NCBI RefSeq assembly: GCF_016808095.1
Contig: NC_068977.1
Location: forward strand, 9,484,479 to 9,548,478
Direction of reading: 5' to 3'
Source: Vigna angularis
Taxonomy: Eukaryota; Streptophyta; Magnoliopsida; Fabales; Fabaceae
Length of the DNA: 64,000 bases
This document shows positions 13,234 through 25,700 of the stretch, piece by piece (the first letter of the stretch is position 1; every line of letters begins with the position of its first letter). The position numbers were made by a program, and so were the translations under genes. Under the pieces are notes generated by a model. It was not told the origin of the DNA. It saw only the letters and a program-made list of their open reading frames with translations, and ran no database searches.

Positions 13234-13839
13234 CTTTTCTCCTAATTTTACAAAGTTTTTAATTTTAAAACTATCTTAATACACATCATTTATCCACATC
13301 AAGCAAAAAAATCAGTACAAATGAGTACACCGTGCCACGTTTATAAGATACTGACGTCGTTTGGCTCAATTTAACGACAAGGGCCGAATTGTTGTAATTT
13401 TCACAAAAATAGGACCCAATTGAGACGCCGAGAAAGAAAAGGACCAAATTGAGATTCTGCCCCGAAAATAGGGACTTCCGGAATGATTAAACGTTATAAA
13501 AATCTCTACCTCTAATTTTCATTCTCACAGTCATCCACTCCCCCAACTCTCACTTTCTCTCTTTCTCTCCAAATCCGTTTAACCCTACCTCCCAACTCTC
13601 ACTCTCTCTTTCTCTCGAGATTCGTTTTTCCAACCCATTCTTCATATCCGTTTCCACTTCTTTAATTTTTTCTTTTCCATTTTGATCTCATTGGTTGTGT
13701 GTTTGTGTTGCGGTGGTGGTTCGGTGGTCGTGCATTGATATAGTGGACTGTTGTGAAGGTGCATTGATATAGTGGTAGGGACCATTAATAAAGTGATTGG
13801 TTGTTGGGTAAAAAAATAAAAACAGAAAATAAATATTAT

Positions 13840-14970
13840 GGTTTAAACCCTCCGTTGGTCCTCAAGTTTGTATGAAAATCTCAGTTCGGTCCTCGTTTTT
13901 TCATCTGTCTCAATTGGGTCATATTTTTTGTAAAAATGAGCACATTGTACCATAACCGTTAAGTGGTGTGAGACGGCGTTAAATTGATATGAGCTAGATT
14001 TTTTCATTTAGCGACGTGGCATTGTGCACTAAAACACAATGTCCAATCGGCCCCCTCGTTATGCGTCTCTACTTCCTCCGTGGCGGGAACCGTGTTTGGC
14101 TTTCCAACTTCCTCGAAACAGCCGGCTTCCCCTTCATGCTACTCCCCCTCGCCGTCTCTTACTTCCGTCGGCGCGCAGCGGCGGGGACCGCTAAACCCAA
14201 TCCGGTCTCCATGAAACCCCCTATCCTCGCGGCCTCCGTCTTCATCGGAGTCCTCACCGGCCTCGACGACTATCTCTACGCCTACGACGTGGCGCGCCTC
14301 CCCGTGTCCACGTCATCACTCATCATCGCCACACAACTCGGCTTCACCGCCCTGTTCGCGTTCCTGCTGGTGCGCCAGAAGTTCACCTCGTACTTCGTGA
14401 ACGCAGTAGTTTTGCTTACCGTTGGCGTCGGCGTTCTGGCGCTCCACAGCAGCGGAGACCGCCCCCCCGGCAAGTCCGTGAAGGCCTACGTGATGGGGTT
14501 CGTGATGACAGTAATCGCTGCAGCATTGTATGGCTTCGTGTTACCCATGGTGGAGTTGTTGTACAAAAAAACCAAACAACCCATTACCTATTCCCTTGTC
14601 ATGGAGATTCAGTTCGTGATGTGCTTCTCCGCCACTCTCTTTTGCCTCATCGGCATGATCATTAACAACGACTTTAAGGTATACTTGTATACTTAACAAC
14701 GTATTAGCCGTAAAAATAGTTAATTTTGTTATTAATCATCTGAATTTATGGCAGGTGATTCCGCGAGAAGCTAAAACATTCAAGCAATGCCACGTCGCTA
14801 AATGAAAAAATCCAGCTCATATCAATTTAACGCCGTCTCACACCAGTTAACGATTATGGTACAATGTGCTCATTTTTACAAAAAAATATGACCCAATTGA
14901 GCCAGATGAAAAAACGAGGACTGAACTGAGATTTCCATACAAACTTGAGGACCAAGGAAGGGTTTAAACC
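13840..14970. mobile_element. Pack-MULE carrying a purine permease fragment
   Basis: Inverted repeats of about 185 bp (13840-14024 and 14785-14970), with palindromic tips GGTTTAAACC at both ends. The perfect 10-bp target duplication TAAATATTAT lies at 13830-13839 and 14971-14980. TIR to TIR similarity is high, with few mismatches by eye. The 760-bp interior is entirely host-derived. No transposase is present. Confidence 0.92.
14016..14784 (+). pseudogene. Captured purine permease (PUP) fragment, chimeric with the TIR
   Basis: The open frame begins with an ATG inside the left TIR (14016) and reads into [47 protein letters not shown] and [16 protein letters not shown]. These are hallmarks of plant purine permeases, which import purines and cytokinins across membranes. 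It covers several of the ten membrane helices. At 14678 a GT donor follows DFK, and at 14755 an AG acceptor opens VIPREAKTFK, the next PUP exon, which is cut at 14784 by the right TIR. The captured piece is therefore genomic and keeps an intron. Unspliced it would stop at 14696 (226 residues). The C-terminal third is missing, so transport is unlikely. Confidence 0.88.
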
Positions 14971-14980
14971 TAAATATTAT

Positions 14981-16486
14981 TGAATGGCAAAAAAAAGAAT
15001 GAGGAAGTATAGAGAGCAGTGTGTGATGGTGGAGGGAGTAACTCTGTGGAAAAGAAGCCCTCACGCTTTAGAAAGAAGGAGACGAAGAAGTAGGCTGATT
15101 TGATTTACTTTATGCACCCCAATGTATACTAACTCCATACCCTATGTGTTTTGTTTTATTTTTGGGCATGTGTTTTATCTTACTCGCTACACACTTCACA
15201 TTATTTGCTCACTGCACCACTCGTTTTCCTATATCGCATTCCTGTGGGTTTTATTTTCTGTTTGGACTATTTTATTTCTTGCACCCATATACTGACATGT
15301 TTCACCCCAAGTGTTGCATTTTTCCCTTGTTTCTAATTACACCTCTATTTTTATTTTTTTCAACATTTGTTTTATGTTTTGGGTCTTTATTTCATTTTTT
15401 GAAACACTTTTTTTAAGCTTTCATAATTACACCTCACTTACTTTTTATACTTCTCTTTTTCACATACAACATTTTTATTACAAATAATAAAAATTTGAAA
15501 ATATAAAAATGAAAAATAGTTTTTTTTTCTTTATGTGTATGGTGTTTGACACCCTTTTAAAATAATTCAAAAGTATAAAATTTATAAAAAAATTCAAAAT
15601 TAAAAATATTACTTAAATAATTTTTTAACATCTACATTGTCTCTGATTTTATATTGTAAATGAAAACATGTAAGAGGGAAGTCATCCCATATCACGTTCA
15701 GTTTTATAAAAAAATAATAGAATTTTCAAAATCAATTTTAAATAATTTTATAAAACAGCATGAAAATACGTAGAAATAAATCCAATCCTTTCAAAGTTTA
15801 AAATATTTCAAAAAAATTACTTTTGTTTCTTTTGTCAAGTCTTTTATTCTTATTTTTAGAAAAATATATATTTAGAATGCATCACATAATTTTCAAATAT
15901 TTAATTAAAGGTACTTTTTATAATAGACGTGGTAGAGTGTTAACACATTTTCTACGCGTAACTAACTTCAAGGTCCAAAAATCGATTTCACAACTTTATT
16001 TGTTTTACTATAGTTTTCGCAAACCAAAATCTGTTTTTGAAAATCCTTTGTGGATTTCCCATTTTTGTCACAATTTCGATTGTGACACTTTTGTTTTCAC
16101 AAAAATCCTAAAATTTACAAAGAAATATTCAAACCTATAAAACTTTTACAAAATATTAAAAAGAAAAAGGAAATCCCTAATATTCTATAAAAGAATTGAA
16201 TCTTCTTCTTTAAACTTTGATTTTATTCTAACTCCTTAAACATAGTAGCATTTCTCCCTTATGAAAAGAAATCATAATTTACATTATACAAAATTAAGAA
16301 AAATGATTATAAGACACAAGGAAAAATCTTATTTATATATATATATAGTGTACTTTTAATACTACATACAAGACAAGGCATGTCCTTTTCACATTGGACT
16401 AATTTTGATTGAAATTAGGTGAATAGAAGGATGTGAATTAAAATTCCATGACATCATATCCACAAGTGTCATACTTATTTAATCAA
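14981..16486. other. AT-rich spacer
   Basis: No gene or mobile-element boundary was recognised. The stretch 15140-15420 is T/C-rich with chance open frames, and 15480-16150 is A/T-rich. The part next to 16486 probably holds the phytocyanin 3' UTR. Confidence 0.55.
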
Positions 16487-17133
16487 TTAAAACAAGGAAA
16501 GCATTACGGTGAGAGATAATGCAAGAATGAACAGAAAAGAGGCGAAGCATTGTGAGGCTGAAGACGCATGAGTAGTAATAGCAGGAGAAAAAGATGGTGA
16601 TGAGGAGGAAGATGAAGATGAAGATGGTGATGATGCAGGAGAAGGAGCATTAGCATTCCCTTTAAGTATGGTAATCTTTAGCTTCATCCCTTGACTACAG
16701 TGGCCCAAGGTACCACAAGTGAAGTACCTCGTACCTGGTTTCTCCAATTTCACAACATCATTCCCAGTACTCAGTGATTGGATTGGACTGCTGATATCAC
16801 AACTCTTGTACGCACTCTCATTGCCTACTTCAACCACACTGTGCAAAGAACTGTACTTGAAAACTGCACAACAAATTAAATAATAACACATTATACCTTT
16901 TAGACTAGGTTTTAAAAATTAATTATTATTATTATCTTAACCCTAGAATAATAATGCAAAAGAAACATACCAAGTTTATCTCCAACCTTGAATGTTTGGC
17001 CTGAAGTCCATGACTTAAAGTCTGTGGATTGATCCCAACCTTGGCTTCCACCAACAACATGCTGTGCTGCAAAGACCTCCTTTGCAACCATGGCTGCAAG
17101 CAGTGCCAAGAAAAGTGTGTTCTTGAGCCCCAT
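16487..17133 (-). CDS. Phytocyanin (uclacyanin-like blue copper protein), GPI-anchor type
   Basis: Two exons on the minus strand, 17133-16971 and 16863-16487, with a GT-AG intron, encode 179 residues. Residues 1-23 form a signal peptide. The plastocyanin-like domain (24-122) starts QHVVGGSQGWD. The type I copper ligands are all present: His62 (SLHSVVEV), Cys104, His109 and Met114 in CGTLGHCSQGM. Cys76 and Cys110 should form the disulfide. An axial Met suggests a uclacyanin/plantacyanin-type site rather than stellacyanin (Gln). A Pro/Ser-rich linker (127-150) and a hydrophobic tail fit a GPI anchor at the plasma membrane or wall. Such proteins are thought to act in redox or wall processes; the exact role is unknown. 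No lesion was seen. Confidence 0.93.
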
Positions 17134-17224
17134 TGTTATAGCTTCTTTCTTCTTTTTCAGACTTCTCTTACTTCCACTTTCTCCAGACTATATGGGTTTT
17201 TCAAACATTGCTATGGTTCATTCT

Positions 17225-17232
17225 TATTTATA
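17225..17232 (-). promoter_or_regulatory. Candidate TATA box of the phytocyanin gene
   Basis: On the minus strand the sequence reads TATAAATA, about 92 bp upstream of the start codon at 17133. This spacing gives a normal short leader. Confidence 0.6.
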
Positions 17233-17239
17233 CTCAGAG

Positions 17240-18253
17240 TTCCCCAATGGTTTTCTTTGTTGTTAAAATATAGGATTATTAGTTTTAGTTTTAGTTCTTA
17301 TATTTCACAAAATTGTAATGTTGTTCTCTACATTTTCCCACAATTTCATTCCTTTAATTCTAACTGTTCAACATTTTAACCCTTGAATTTTACACATTTA
17401 ATCTTAGTTTTTAATTATCTGGATTTATTTTCTCAATTTAAAATATATAAGTTAATGTTAGTGATGTATATATTATCTAGATATTATTATTGTAAAAACA
17501 AAAAACTAAAAAGGGTAGAAAAAAGCAACTTAAATTATAAATGTTATAAGACTTTTAACCATTAAATATAGAAAAGAAACTTAAATTATGAATTCATAAG
17601 ATTGATGACATTTTCCGTTTTCATAAGACTTAATTAGTTTTTTAAACAATTAAGGGACATGGCTTTTAGAATTTTATTTTATAGGTGGTTAATTGTAGGA
17701 AAACTTTAAGACTAAGAATAATTATATGAAGTTGGTATTTTATAGTTGGTAAAATTAAAAAATATATTTCAATCTAATGGGTGGGTGAAGATAGCTTTGT
17801 CATCTCTTTGATTAAAGGGTAAAACAATGGTGCATTGTTTGTGAAGTATAATCTTCTGTTTCAGCCATTGGATTAACCACCAAGCATTCTAAGGTTGGTA
17901 AAAGATGATAAAGCTTGACTTTTAAACAAAGTTGTCATGTTACATATTTAAGGATAGCAATGCTGAATTGTTAAACAGGTGATAAAATGACCAAACGAAA
18001 AAAAAGGAGATTAAATAAAAAAATAGATCCATTATTTTTAGAATGTGAAGCTTCTTCCCAAAATTCAGTTTAAAAGTTTAGGAACTGATGTCTAAACATT
18101 AAAGATGTTTTATTTTTATTTTAATCATAAAAATATTTCCAGATTTTAATTTGTCTTCAGCAAGAAACATTGAAAATATAAAACAATTACCTTCACTGTC
18201 TGTTACACTAATCATTGAAAATAATGAAAAACCAAATTATTTGTATACAAAAC

Positions 18254-18259
<6 letters not shown>
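17240..18259. other. AT-rich spacer upstream of the phytocyanin gene
   Basis: No gene was recognised. It presumably contains the distal phytocyanin promoter. No transposon ends were seen. Confidence 0.5.

Positions 18260-18332
<73 letters not shown>
18260..18332. repeat. (TA)n microsatellite
   Basis: About 73 bp of uninterrupted TA dinucleotide. The open frame of alternating Tyr/Ile across it is an artefact. Confidence 0.97.
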
Positions 18333-18335
<3 letters not shown>

Positions 18336-18831
18336 TAAAGGTAAACATTAAAACCCCTAATTTAGAACCTGTTTAGTAAAGTTGTTAATATAAAAATACG
18401 AGAATATTATTATTTTTTACTTATCAATTAAGTCAGGGATTTATCGGGACCCAATATTGTTTTTACTTTAATAAAATATAAAACTTTAGACTCTCAAGAT
18501 ATTTTACAATATTAGTTGTCTTTCCTCTCAAAATTATATGTTGAGTTCCTTACAATTAGTAGAGACTAAACCATGTTCGTTTAATAAAAGTAGAAACTAA
18601 ATTAGTAAAACTTGCATATGAAAAAAAAAACTAACCCAACAAATTTTTTAAGAAATAAAAAGCACCTTTATCTAAAAAATTGTTTCCCGTTATGAATTCC
18701 ATAATTTGTACCAATAATACAGTCAAATAAATATATAGTTACTATAAAAGAATAATTTCTGTCATAATTATATCTTGATTGGTAAATATTAACTTAAAAG
18801 AATTGTGTGAGGATATAGTTGTAAATCTTAT
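18333..18831. other. AT-rich spacer up to the CACTA terminus
   Basis: Nothing was recognised here apart from the TAT just before 18832, which would be the left target duplication of the CACTA element. Confidence 0.5.
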
Positions 18832-19329
18832 CACTACAAAAAATTAGATTTCTACTGGAGATTATTTTTTCCGTTTCCGGCGGTTTTAACCCCCGGAAAA
18901 TATGTTACTCGCGGTTAGGAAAACCGTTGGGAAAACCTGCGTCGTTAAGTAATTACTGACGGTTTTTTAAAAAATCGCCGCAATTAGCGGGAGTTTTGAA
19001 AAACCGCCGGTAGTAGTGAGGTTTTTACTAAAACCGCCGGAAATAACTGGGGTTAAGCAAAACCGCCGGTAATTTGTGAGGGTTTATGAAAACCGCCGAT
19101 ACTTTTGAGAGTTTTTCAAAACCGCCGGAAATATAAATAATTTAATTTTTTTTTATTATTCAAATTACTTGATTATCATTAATAAACCAAAATTAAATAA
19201 TATGAAACCAAAATTAAATGTAAACATTAAATATAAACCAAAATATTATTATATAAATTGTAAACATTAGAAATACAATTAATGTTTCTTAAAAATTAAA
19301 ATTAACATGTTATTTAATAATTATAGTTT

Positions 19330-19425
19330 TATACTTCTTCATTATTTTCATCATTTGGTACTTCTTCATTTTATCCATCATTTGGTACTTCTTCATTTTA
19401 TCCATCATTTGATATACTTCCTTTT
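19330..19425. repeat. Short tandem repeat inside the CACTA left arm
   Basis: About three copies of a unit of roughly 28 bp containing CATCATTTGGTACTTCTTC. Confidence 0.8.
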
Positions 19426-20285
19426 TCAAATATCTACAATATAAAACAATAATTAGTTAATAATATTTTAAAAAAATTATTAAACGAATTTAAGAACTAT
19501 TGATGGTTGAAAAATGTTAAAATATGATATAATAGAAACTAAATTCAAGTATATCGATGAACACAAAAGGTTAAACATTTTATGGAAAGTAAGAGAAAAA
19601 AAAACATAGATCTTGATCTTAATATCTTCATTTTAGCCAGATCAATAGTAAAGTTATTGTGCATAAATAATTTCACCACATTGGATACCTAACTTATTGA
19701 ATGTGACAAGGAAATAGTACAACCAAAATAGTACAACCAATATAGTTCTTTCTTACTAATTAAAAATCTTTAATCTAGTCATTGGTAGAGTTATATTTTC
19801 ACCTAAATATAACTGAACATTAATTATGTAAAGCTGACAATAAAATGATGAATCACTGAAACGTTATTAACATTGTACTTAGTTATGATATGCAAACATT
19901 TTCCAAGGATCAAACTTCTTCATCTCACTAACAATTTAAAATTACAGAACTAGAAATTTGAAGTATACTTAAACAACTAATTGCTTTGCAGTTTACAATT
20001 GTATGCTCATTAGTAGGGGCACAAAATTTTAATACACGAAAAGTTCATTAAAAATTTTGAATCTCAGACTGAAGTAATAAATCAGTTAAAAAATAGTTTA
20101 TTAGTTTTAATCCACAATGCACACTTTAACAATTTTACACTATCAATGAACTATAAAATGCCACCTTTTAGAATGGGGTTAAAAACTTTTACAGAAAGAT
20201 CTTAATTATTACAATATATTATTTTAGTAATGACAAAACACGGTAGTTTTACCAAGACAACATACCAACCCCAAGAGTTCCAACT

Positions 20286-22730
20286 TGTAACATCCCAATA
20301 AATAGTAATAACCATTAATTAGAATTAATTACAATTAACAGTAAACAGTCATCAGTCTTTACCACTAACAGAGAACAAAAGCCGAACGGCTATAAGTGCA
20401 GCGTTACAATGTCGAGCCCCAAAATAATGAACGCTAATAACGAACGGTTTACAACATGAATAACCGAACGTCCTACAACAAAACTAAACCACTAACAACT
20501 ACTAAAAGCGAGCGGTCTACTGCTCGGCCTTAACCTCCACTTCGACCAAGTTGGCGTCCTCCAAATTTTCTTCTTCCAGCGTAGCCTCAAGGGACGCCTC
20601 TCCATCTGCTCACATCCACAACGGATGATCATTGCATTGACAAGACGGACATACATCAACAGTAGACAACACAAGGAAAGTGCAAGGGTAAGCTTAGGTA
20701 ATTTAATTCATACATATCACATACAATTTAACATACGAATTTAACACACAAGACATGCATCAATACATCAAAGCATAATATAATTCATCCAACTATCATA
20801 AGACCGACTGTCCGGACTGTGTGAATCCATGTAACCGTAGGCGTTCGTGCACCCGGTTGGTGTAGTAACTGGAACCCTCATCAGCTGCCAACCGAGGTTA
20901 ACCCTATCAGCCTCAAAGTACTCAATAGGGCTAGGGCCTCCTGCCATTCCCACGCATGACCTACTCTCCTCTACATGAGGACGAGTACTCATGGAATATC
21001 AGGATGATCAGCCATCAGCGATTTTACCATGGTCACACTTTACAACTCATCATAATCAAATCAGGGAGACGTTCCTCCTTGGAACGCTCGTTCAAATATC
21101 ATTATCATAACTTCATTTCTTAAATCGTTCGCACACCTTAACTTTTTCATTAATTCACATTTTCATTCTATGTTCCACTTTCATAAAAAGACGAACGTTA
21201 TTTCACTGTATGGACGAACACTATTTGAGAATCGGAACGAACGCTATTTAGAATCAGGACGAACGTTTTCAAAAATCAATTATTATTCAATTTGCACGAG
21301 CGCTGGATAGAAGACCTTGCGCGATTTAGAACGGACGCTCGTTATAAGGCCGAGCGCTATTTCGAACGAACGCTTGGTAGAATACCGTGCGCCATTTAAG
21401 ACGAACGCTCGACATAAGGTCGAACGCTATCAAAGACAAACGCTCGACATAAGGTCGAACACTATCAAAGACGAACGCTCGACATAAGGTCGAACGCTAT
21501 CAACCATTTACCTTTTTGAACGAGCGTTCGGTCTAAGACCGAACGCCACTTAGGACGAACGCTCAATTAGCATTTCAAATGGGGACGCTCGTCTTAAGAT
21601 AGAATCCTTTCCAAATGAAAGAATTTCACTCTAATTCAAATTTAGAGAAAACGAACGGTATATGACCGTACAAGGACGAGCGTAATTGATCAATCAGAGA
21701 AAATGATATTTTTCCAGACTTTTCAGTTTACAATGACTTTACAGATTTTTATACGATCCCTAACTTATGATTTCTCTCCACCATAAATCTCATACATTAC
21801 AGAATTCATATTATCATTTCATCTCATACAGAATTTAATCATATTCAAGATCATACGTTTCATTCTCAACATACAGTGCAACCAATCTTACAAATATACA
21901 TCTATCACAACAACAGAGTTCGTTCACGCATGCTTAAACCATCATACATTTCATAAATTCAATTCAATTCATGCTTTCATACACAACATACCAGTATAGA
22001 TTAAATTACTAAAGCTTCCCTTACCTGGTCCAGTAGTGAACTTCCAAAAGCTAGGGTTTCACTCTCGTTCTCTCACAGCTTCTACCCAACGAGTCACTCC
22101 ACGATTTTCCACTTAATCTAAGATACCAAAAATCGCATACAGTTCAGACCTAACTCATGCATGCAACCAGAGTTTGGTTCGCAGAAACAGAAGAGAAGAA
22201 CGTTCAGGGACGAGAACTTACCAGGCACAGAATTCTAACTTGTTTGGTTCAAATGAAAGCTTACAGCACCGAGAATGATCCTACGGTTTCTGAAATGGAA
22301 GCAAAGATGCTGGTGGTGAGTGATCTTAGAGAGAAGATGGAAAGGGTTTAGAGAGAAGTTGGAGAAAAAAAACAGTCAGGGTTTAGCGAGGATGAAGATG
22401 AATGCGTGAAATGGAGTGTAGCGTAACAGAGAAATCATTTTCTCTTCCTCGTCAGCCAGCCATGCATTCACGCACTGCCACCTGGTTTTCCACTACCGCT
22501 TTAGAAGCTTCTGACGTGACAGAATGGCGTCGGCGCATGCAGAGGGTAAACTTCCCTTCCCGCGCTGGACGAACGTCCATCCACTGCACGCCACTTGTTT
22601 TCCTCCAACGCTCTGGAACGCTCCCTCATTGACACATGGCCGGCGCATGCAGATTGGGTTTGACGTGTCAAAATGGGTTTAATGGTGATCAGAGAGTGGA
22701 TTTAGGTGCTTAATTATTCAGGGTCTCACA
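20286..22730 (-). repeat. 3' LTR of the gypsy element
   Basis: In plus orientation it begins TGTAACATCCCAATAAATAG and ends CAGGGTCTCACA. It is nearly identical to 27498-29942. It contains an internal zone rich in GACGAACGCTCG motifs. Open frames seen inside it are duplicated in the other LTR and resemble no protein. Confidence 0.97.
21200..21665. repeat. LTR-internal array of ACGAACGCTCG motifs
   Basis: Many copies of GAACGCTCG / CGAGCGTTCG-like words, including three tandem copies of a unit of roughly 37 bp around CGACATAAGGTCGAACGCTATC (shared core). The same array is present in the other LTR at about 28412-28877. The words resemble the GGACGCTCGTCC dyads in other LTR families of this window. 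Confidence 0.8.
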
Positions 22731-22741
22731 TTCCCCCTAAC
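22731..22741 (-). other. Polypurine tract of the gypsy element
   Basis: On the minus strand GTTAGGGGGAA abuts the 3' LTR start (TGTGAGACCCTG). This is the usual plus-strand primer position. Confidence 0.85.
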
Positions 22742-22767
22742 TACAAAAATTTTCGTCCTCGAAAATT

Positions 22768-25700
22768 CTAAAGCTTACCAGGAAACAGGTGCGGATACAA
22801 TTCCTTCATAGCCTCTTCAACCTCCCATGTTGAATCACCAGTCTTCGCGTCCCACACCACTTTTACAAGACGAACGTCCTTCCCTTTGTAGAGTCTGGTG
22901 CGGCTGTCTTCAATGCAGACTGGTTGCATCTCCAGCGTTCGATCTGGGCGAAGCTGGACATCTTCCAACTCCAGTACGTGTGATGGATCAGCTACATACT
23001 TCCGGAGTTGGGAAACGTGAAAGACTGGATGTAGGTTGGACAGTTGAGGTGGTAAGGCTAACTCATACGCCACTGATCCAATTTTCTTCAGAATTTGATA
23101 AGGTCCTACGAATTTGGGTGAAAGCTTCTTTGGACGAAGGACTCTTCCCACTCCAGTGATGGGATTCAACCTGAGAAACACGTGATCTCCAGCAGCAAAC
23201 TCTAAGGGTCTTCTTCTCTTATCAGCATAGGATTTCTGCCTGCTTTGAGACGTCTTCAGTCGTTCTTGAATCAGTTTCACCTTCTCGGTTGTTTGCTGGA
23301 TTAATTCTGGTCCGGTTAATACATTCTCGCCTTCTTGGAACCAACACAGTGGCGTTCGACATTTCCTTCCGTAAAGAGCTTCAAACGGTGCCATTCCTAT
23401 GCTTGCTTGAAAACTGTTGTTATATGTGAATTCAACGAGCGGCAGAACTTCATCCCAAACTCCCATATGATCTAGGACGCACGTCCTCAACAAGTCCTCG
23501 AGCGTCTGGATGGTTCGCTCAGATTGGCCGTCCGTCTGAGGGTGATAAGCAGAACTCATTCGCAACTTGCTTCCCAATTCTCCTTGCAACGATTGCCAAA
23601 AACGAGACGTGAATCTCGTGTCTCGGTCTGAAATGATGCTGGACGGTACTCCATGTAGACGAACGATCTCTTTGATGTAGAGCTTGGCCAAGTTGGTCAT
23701 AGACATCTTCAAGTTGACCGCTAGGAAGTGAGCACTCTTCGTCAGACGATCCACTACTACCCAAATAGAATCGTGATTCTTGACCGTGCGAGGCAAGTGA
23801 GTCACGAAGTCCATAGAAATGCTGTCCCACTTCCATTCGGGAATCTCCAAAGGTTGTAGTAAGCCGCCCGGTCTTTGATACTCCGCCTTGGCACGTTGAC
23901 AGGTTAAACAAGATGCCACAAAACGTGCGACATCACTCTTCATTCCAGGCCACCAGAATGAACTCCGAAGATCTTGGTACATCTTAGTCATACCAGGATG
24001 AATGTTAAGACGACTATGATGTGCTTCCTCCAATATGATTCGCTTCAGCTCGCCATCATTAGGAATGCACGTCCTACCCAAGTAACGCAACATACCGTCC
24101 GTTCCAGCGTTGAAATGTTTTGCCTGATCCGTACCGAGCGCGCTTAAAATCTTCACTAGCTCATCATCCTCACGTTGCTTCATCCAGATTCGGTCGAACA
24201 CATCACTTGTTATTCTAAAGGTGCAGCATTTGATACTGTTCGGCTCCAACTCGAACTGCAACTTTAGGTCTCTAAAGCTTTCCACTAAATTGAGTTCTTT
24301 CACCATCATAGCTGAAACATGAACCGACTTCCTGCTTAGTGCGTCCGCTACTACGTTAGCCTTTCCCGGATGGTAAAGTAACTCAAATTCATAATCTTTC
24401 AAAAATTCTAGCCACCTCCTTTGCCTCATATTCAGCTCCTTTTGATCAAAGAGATACTTAAGACTCTTGTGATCACTAAAGACCTGAAACGTTGCTCCAT
24501 ACAGATGATGCCTCCAGATTTTCAATGCAAACACGACTGCTGCCAGCTCTAAGTCGTGTGTGGGATAGTTCTTCTCATGGACCTTCAACTGTCTAGAAGC
24601 GTACGCCACTACCTTCCTTTCCTGCATCAGTACGCAGCCCAAACCTTGATACGACGCATCACAATACACTTCAAAAGGTTTGGCCGTGTCTGGAATGACT
24701 AACACTGGGGCGCTCGTCAATTTCTTCTTCAATTCCTGGAAGCTCTCCTCACAACGATCAGTCCATGCGAACGGCTGATCCTTCCTGGTGAGATAAGTCA
24801 GAGGGGCTACTATCTTAGAGAATCCCTCAATGAACCGCCTATAGTAGCCCGCGAGCCCCACGAAGCTTCTAACCTCTGTGACCGAACGTGGGCTCTCCCA
24901 ATCCAGCACTGCTTTCACCTTGGCTGGATCCACTGCAATACCTCCTGCAGAAACGACGTGCCCTAAGAACTGGATCTCCTTCATCCAGAATTCACACTTT
25001 GAACGCTTGGCATACAATTCTTTCTCCCTCAACACGCTCAACACGATTCTCAAGTGGTCTTCATGCTCCTCAAAGCTCTTGGAATAGACAAGGATGTCAT
25101 CAATAAACACCACTACAAATTTGTCCAGGTACGGTCTGAAAATCCTGTTCATGTAGTCCATGAAAATTGCAGGTGCGTTCGTCACTCCAAAGGGCATCAC
25201 CACGTATTCATAATGACCATAACGAGACCGAAATGCTGTCTTATGAATATCTCCCTCCTTCACTCTAATTTGATGATAGCCCGAACGCAGATCAATCTTT
25301 GAAAACACGCACGCACCTTGCAACTGATCCAGTAGGTCGTCTATCCTTGGAAGTGGATACTTGTTCTTGATAGTCAGCTTATTAAGTTGCCTATAATCAA
25401 TGCAGAGCCGAGAGGTGCCATCCTTCTTCTTGACCAGCAACACAGGTGCTCCCCATGGAGAAACACTCGGCCTGATGAACCTCTTATCCATCAACTCCTC
25501 AATTTGCCTCTTAAGCTCTACCAACTCGGCGGGTGCCATTCTATAAGGTTGAACCGAGATGGGTGCAGCAGTTGTCACCAGGTCGATCGTGAACTCAACC
25601 TCGCGTATAGGAGGTAGACCAGGGACTTCATCCGGAAAAACGTCCGGAAAGTCATCCACTACCGTTCGTCCTCCACTGCTCTCATCATTGGACGAACGTT

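Larger units (their letters stand above)
11791..13493. mobile_element. Pack-MULE carrying importin-5 and other gene pieces
   Basis: Long inverted repeats of about 165 bp: the left starts GGTTTAATCATTCC at 11791 and the right ends TGATTAAACG at 13493. Both contain the phrases for CAATTGGGTCCT and GGTCCTTTTC. The flanks TTATATAAA (11782-11790) and TTATAAAAA (from 13494) form a 9-bp duplication with one mismatch, so the insertion is not fresh. The interior is GC-richer than its surroundings and carries an importin-like exon (+) plus a weaker minus-strand fragment. No transposase was seen, so it is non-autonomous. Confidence 0.8.

Noticed and set aside
18151..18333. Open frame ending in alternating Tyr-Ile
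   Set aside because: It is the (TA)n microsatellite read as protein.
22157..22632. Two small open frames, repeated identically at 29369-29844
   Set aside because: Both lie in the LTRs of the gypsy element and resemble no protein.
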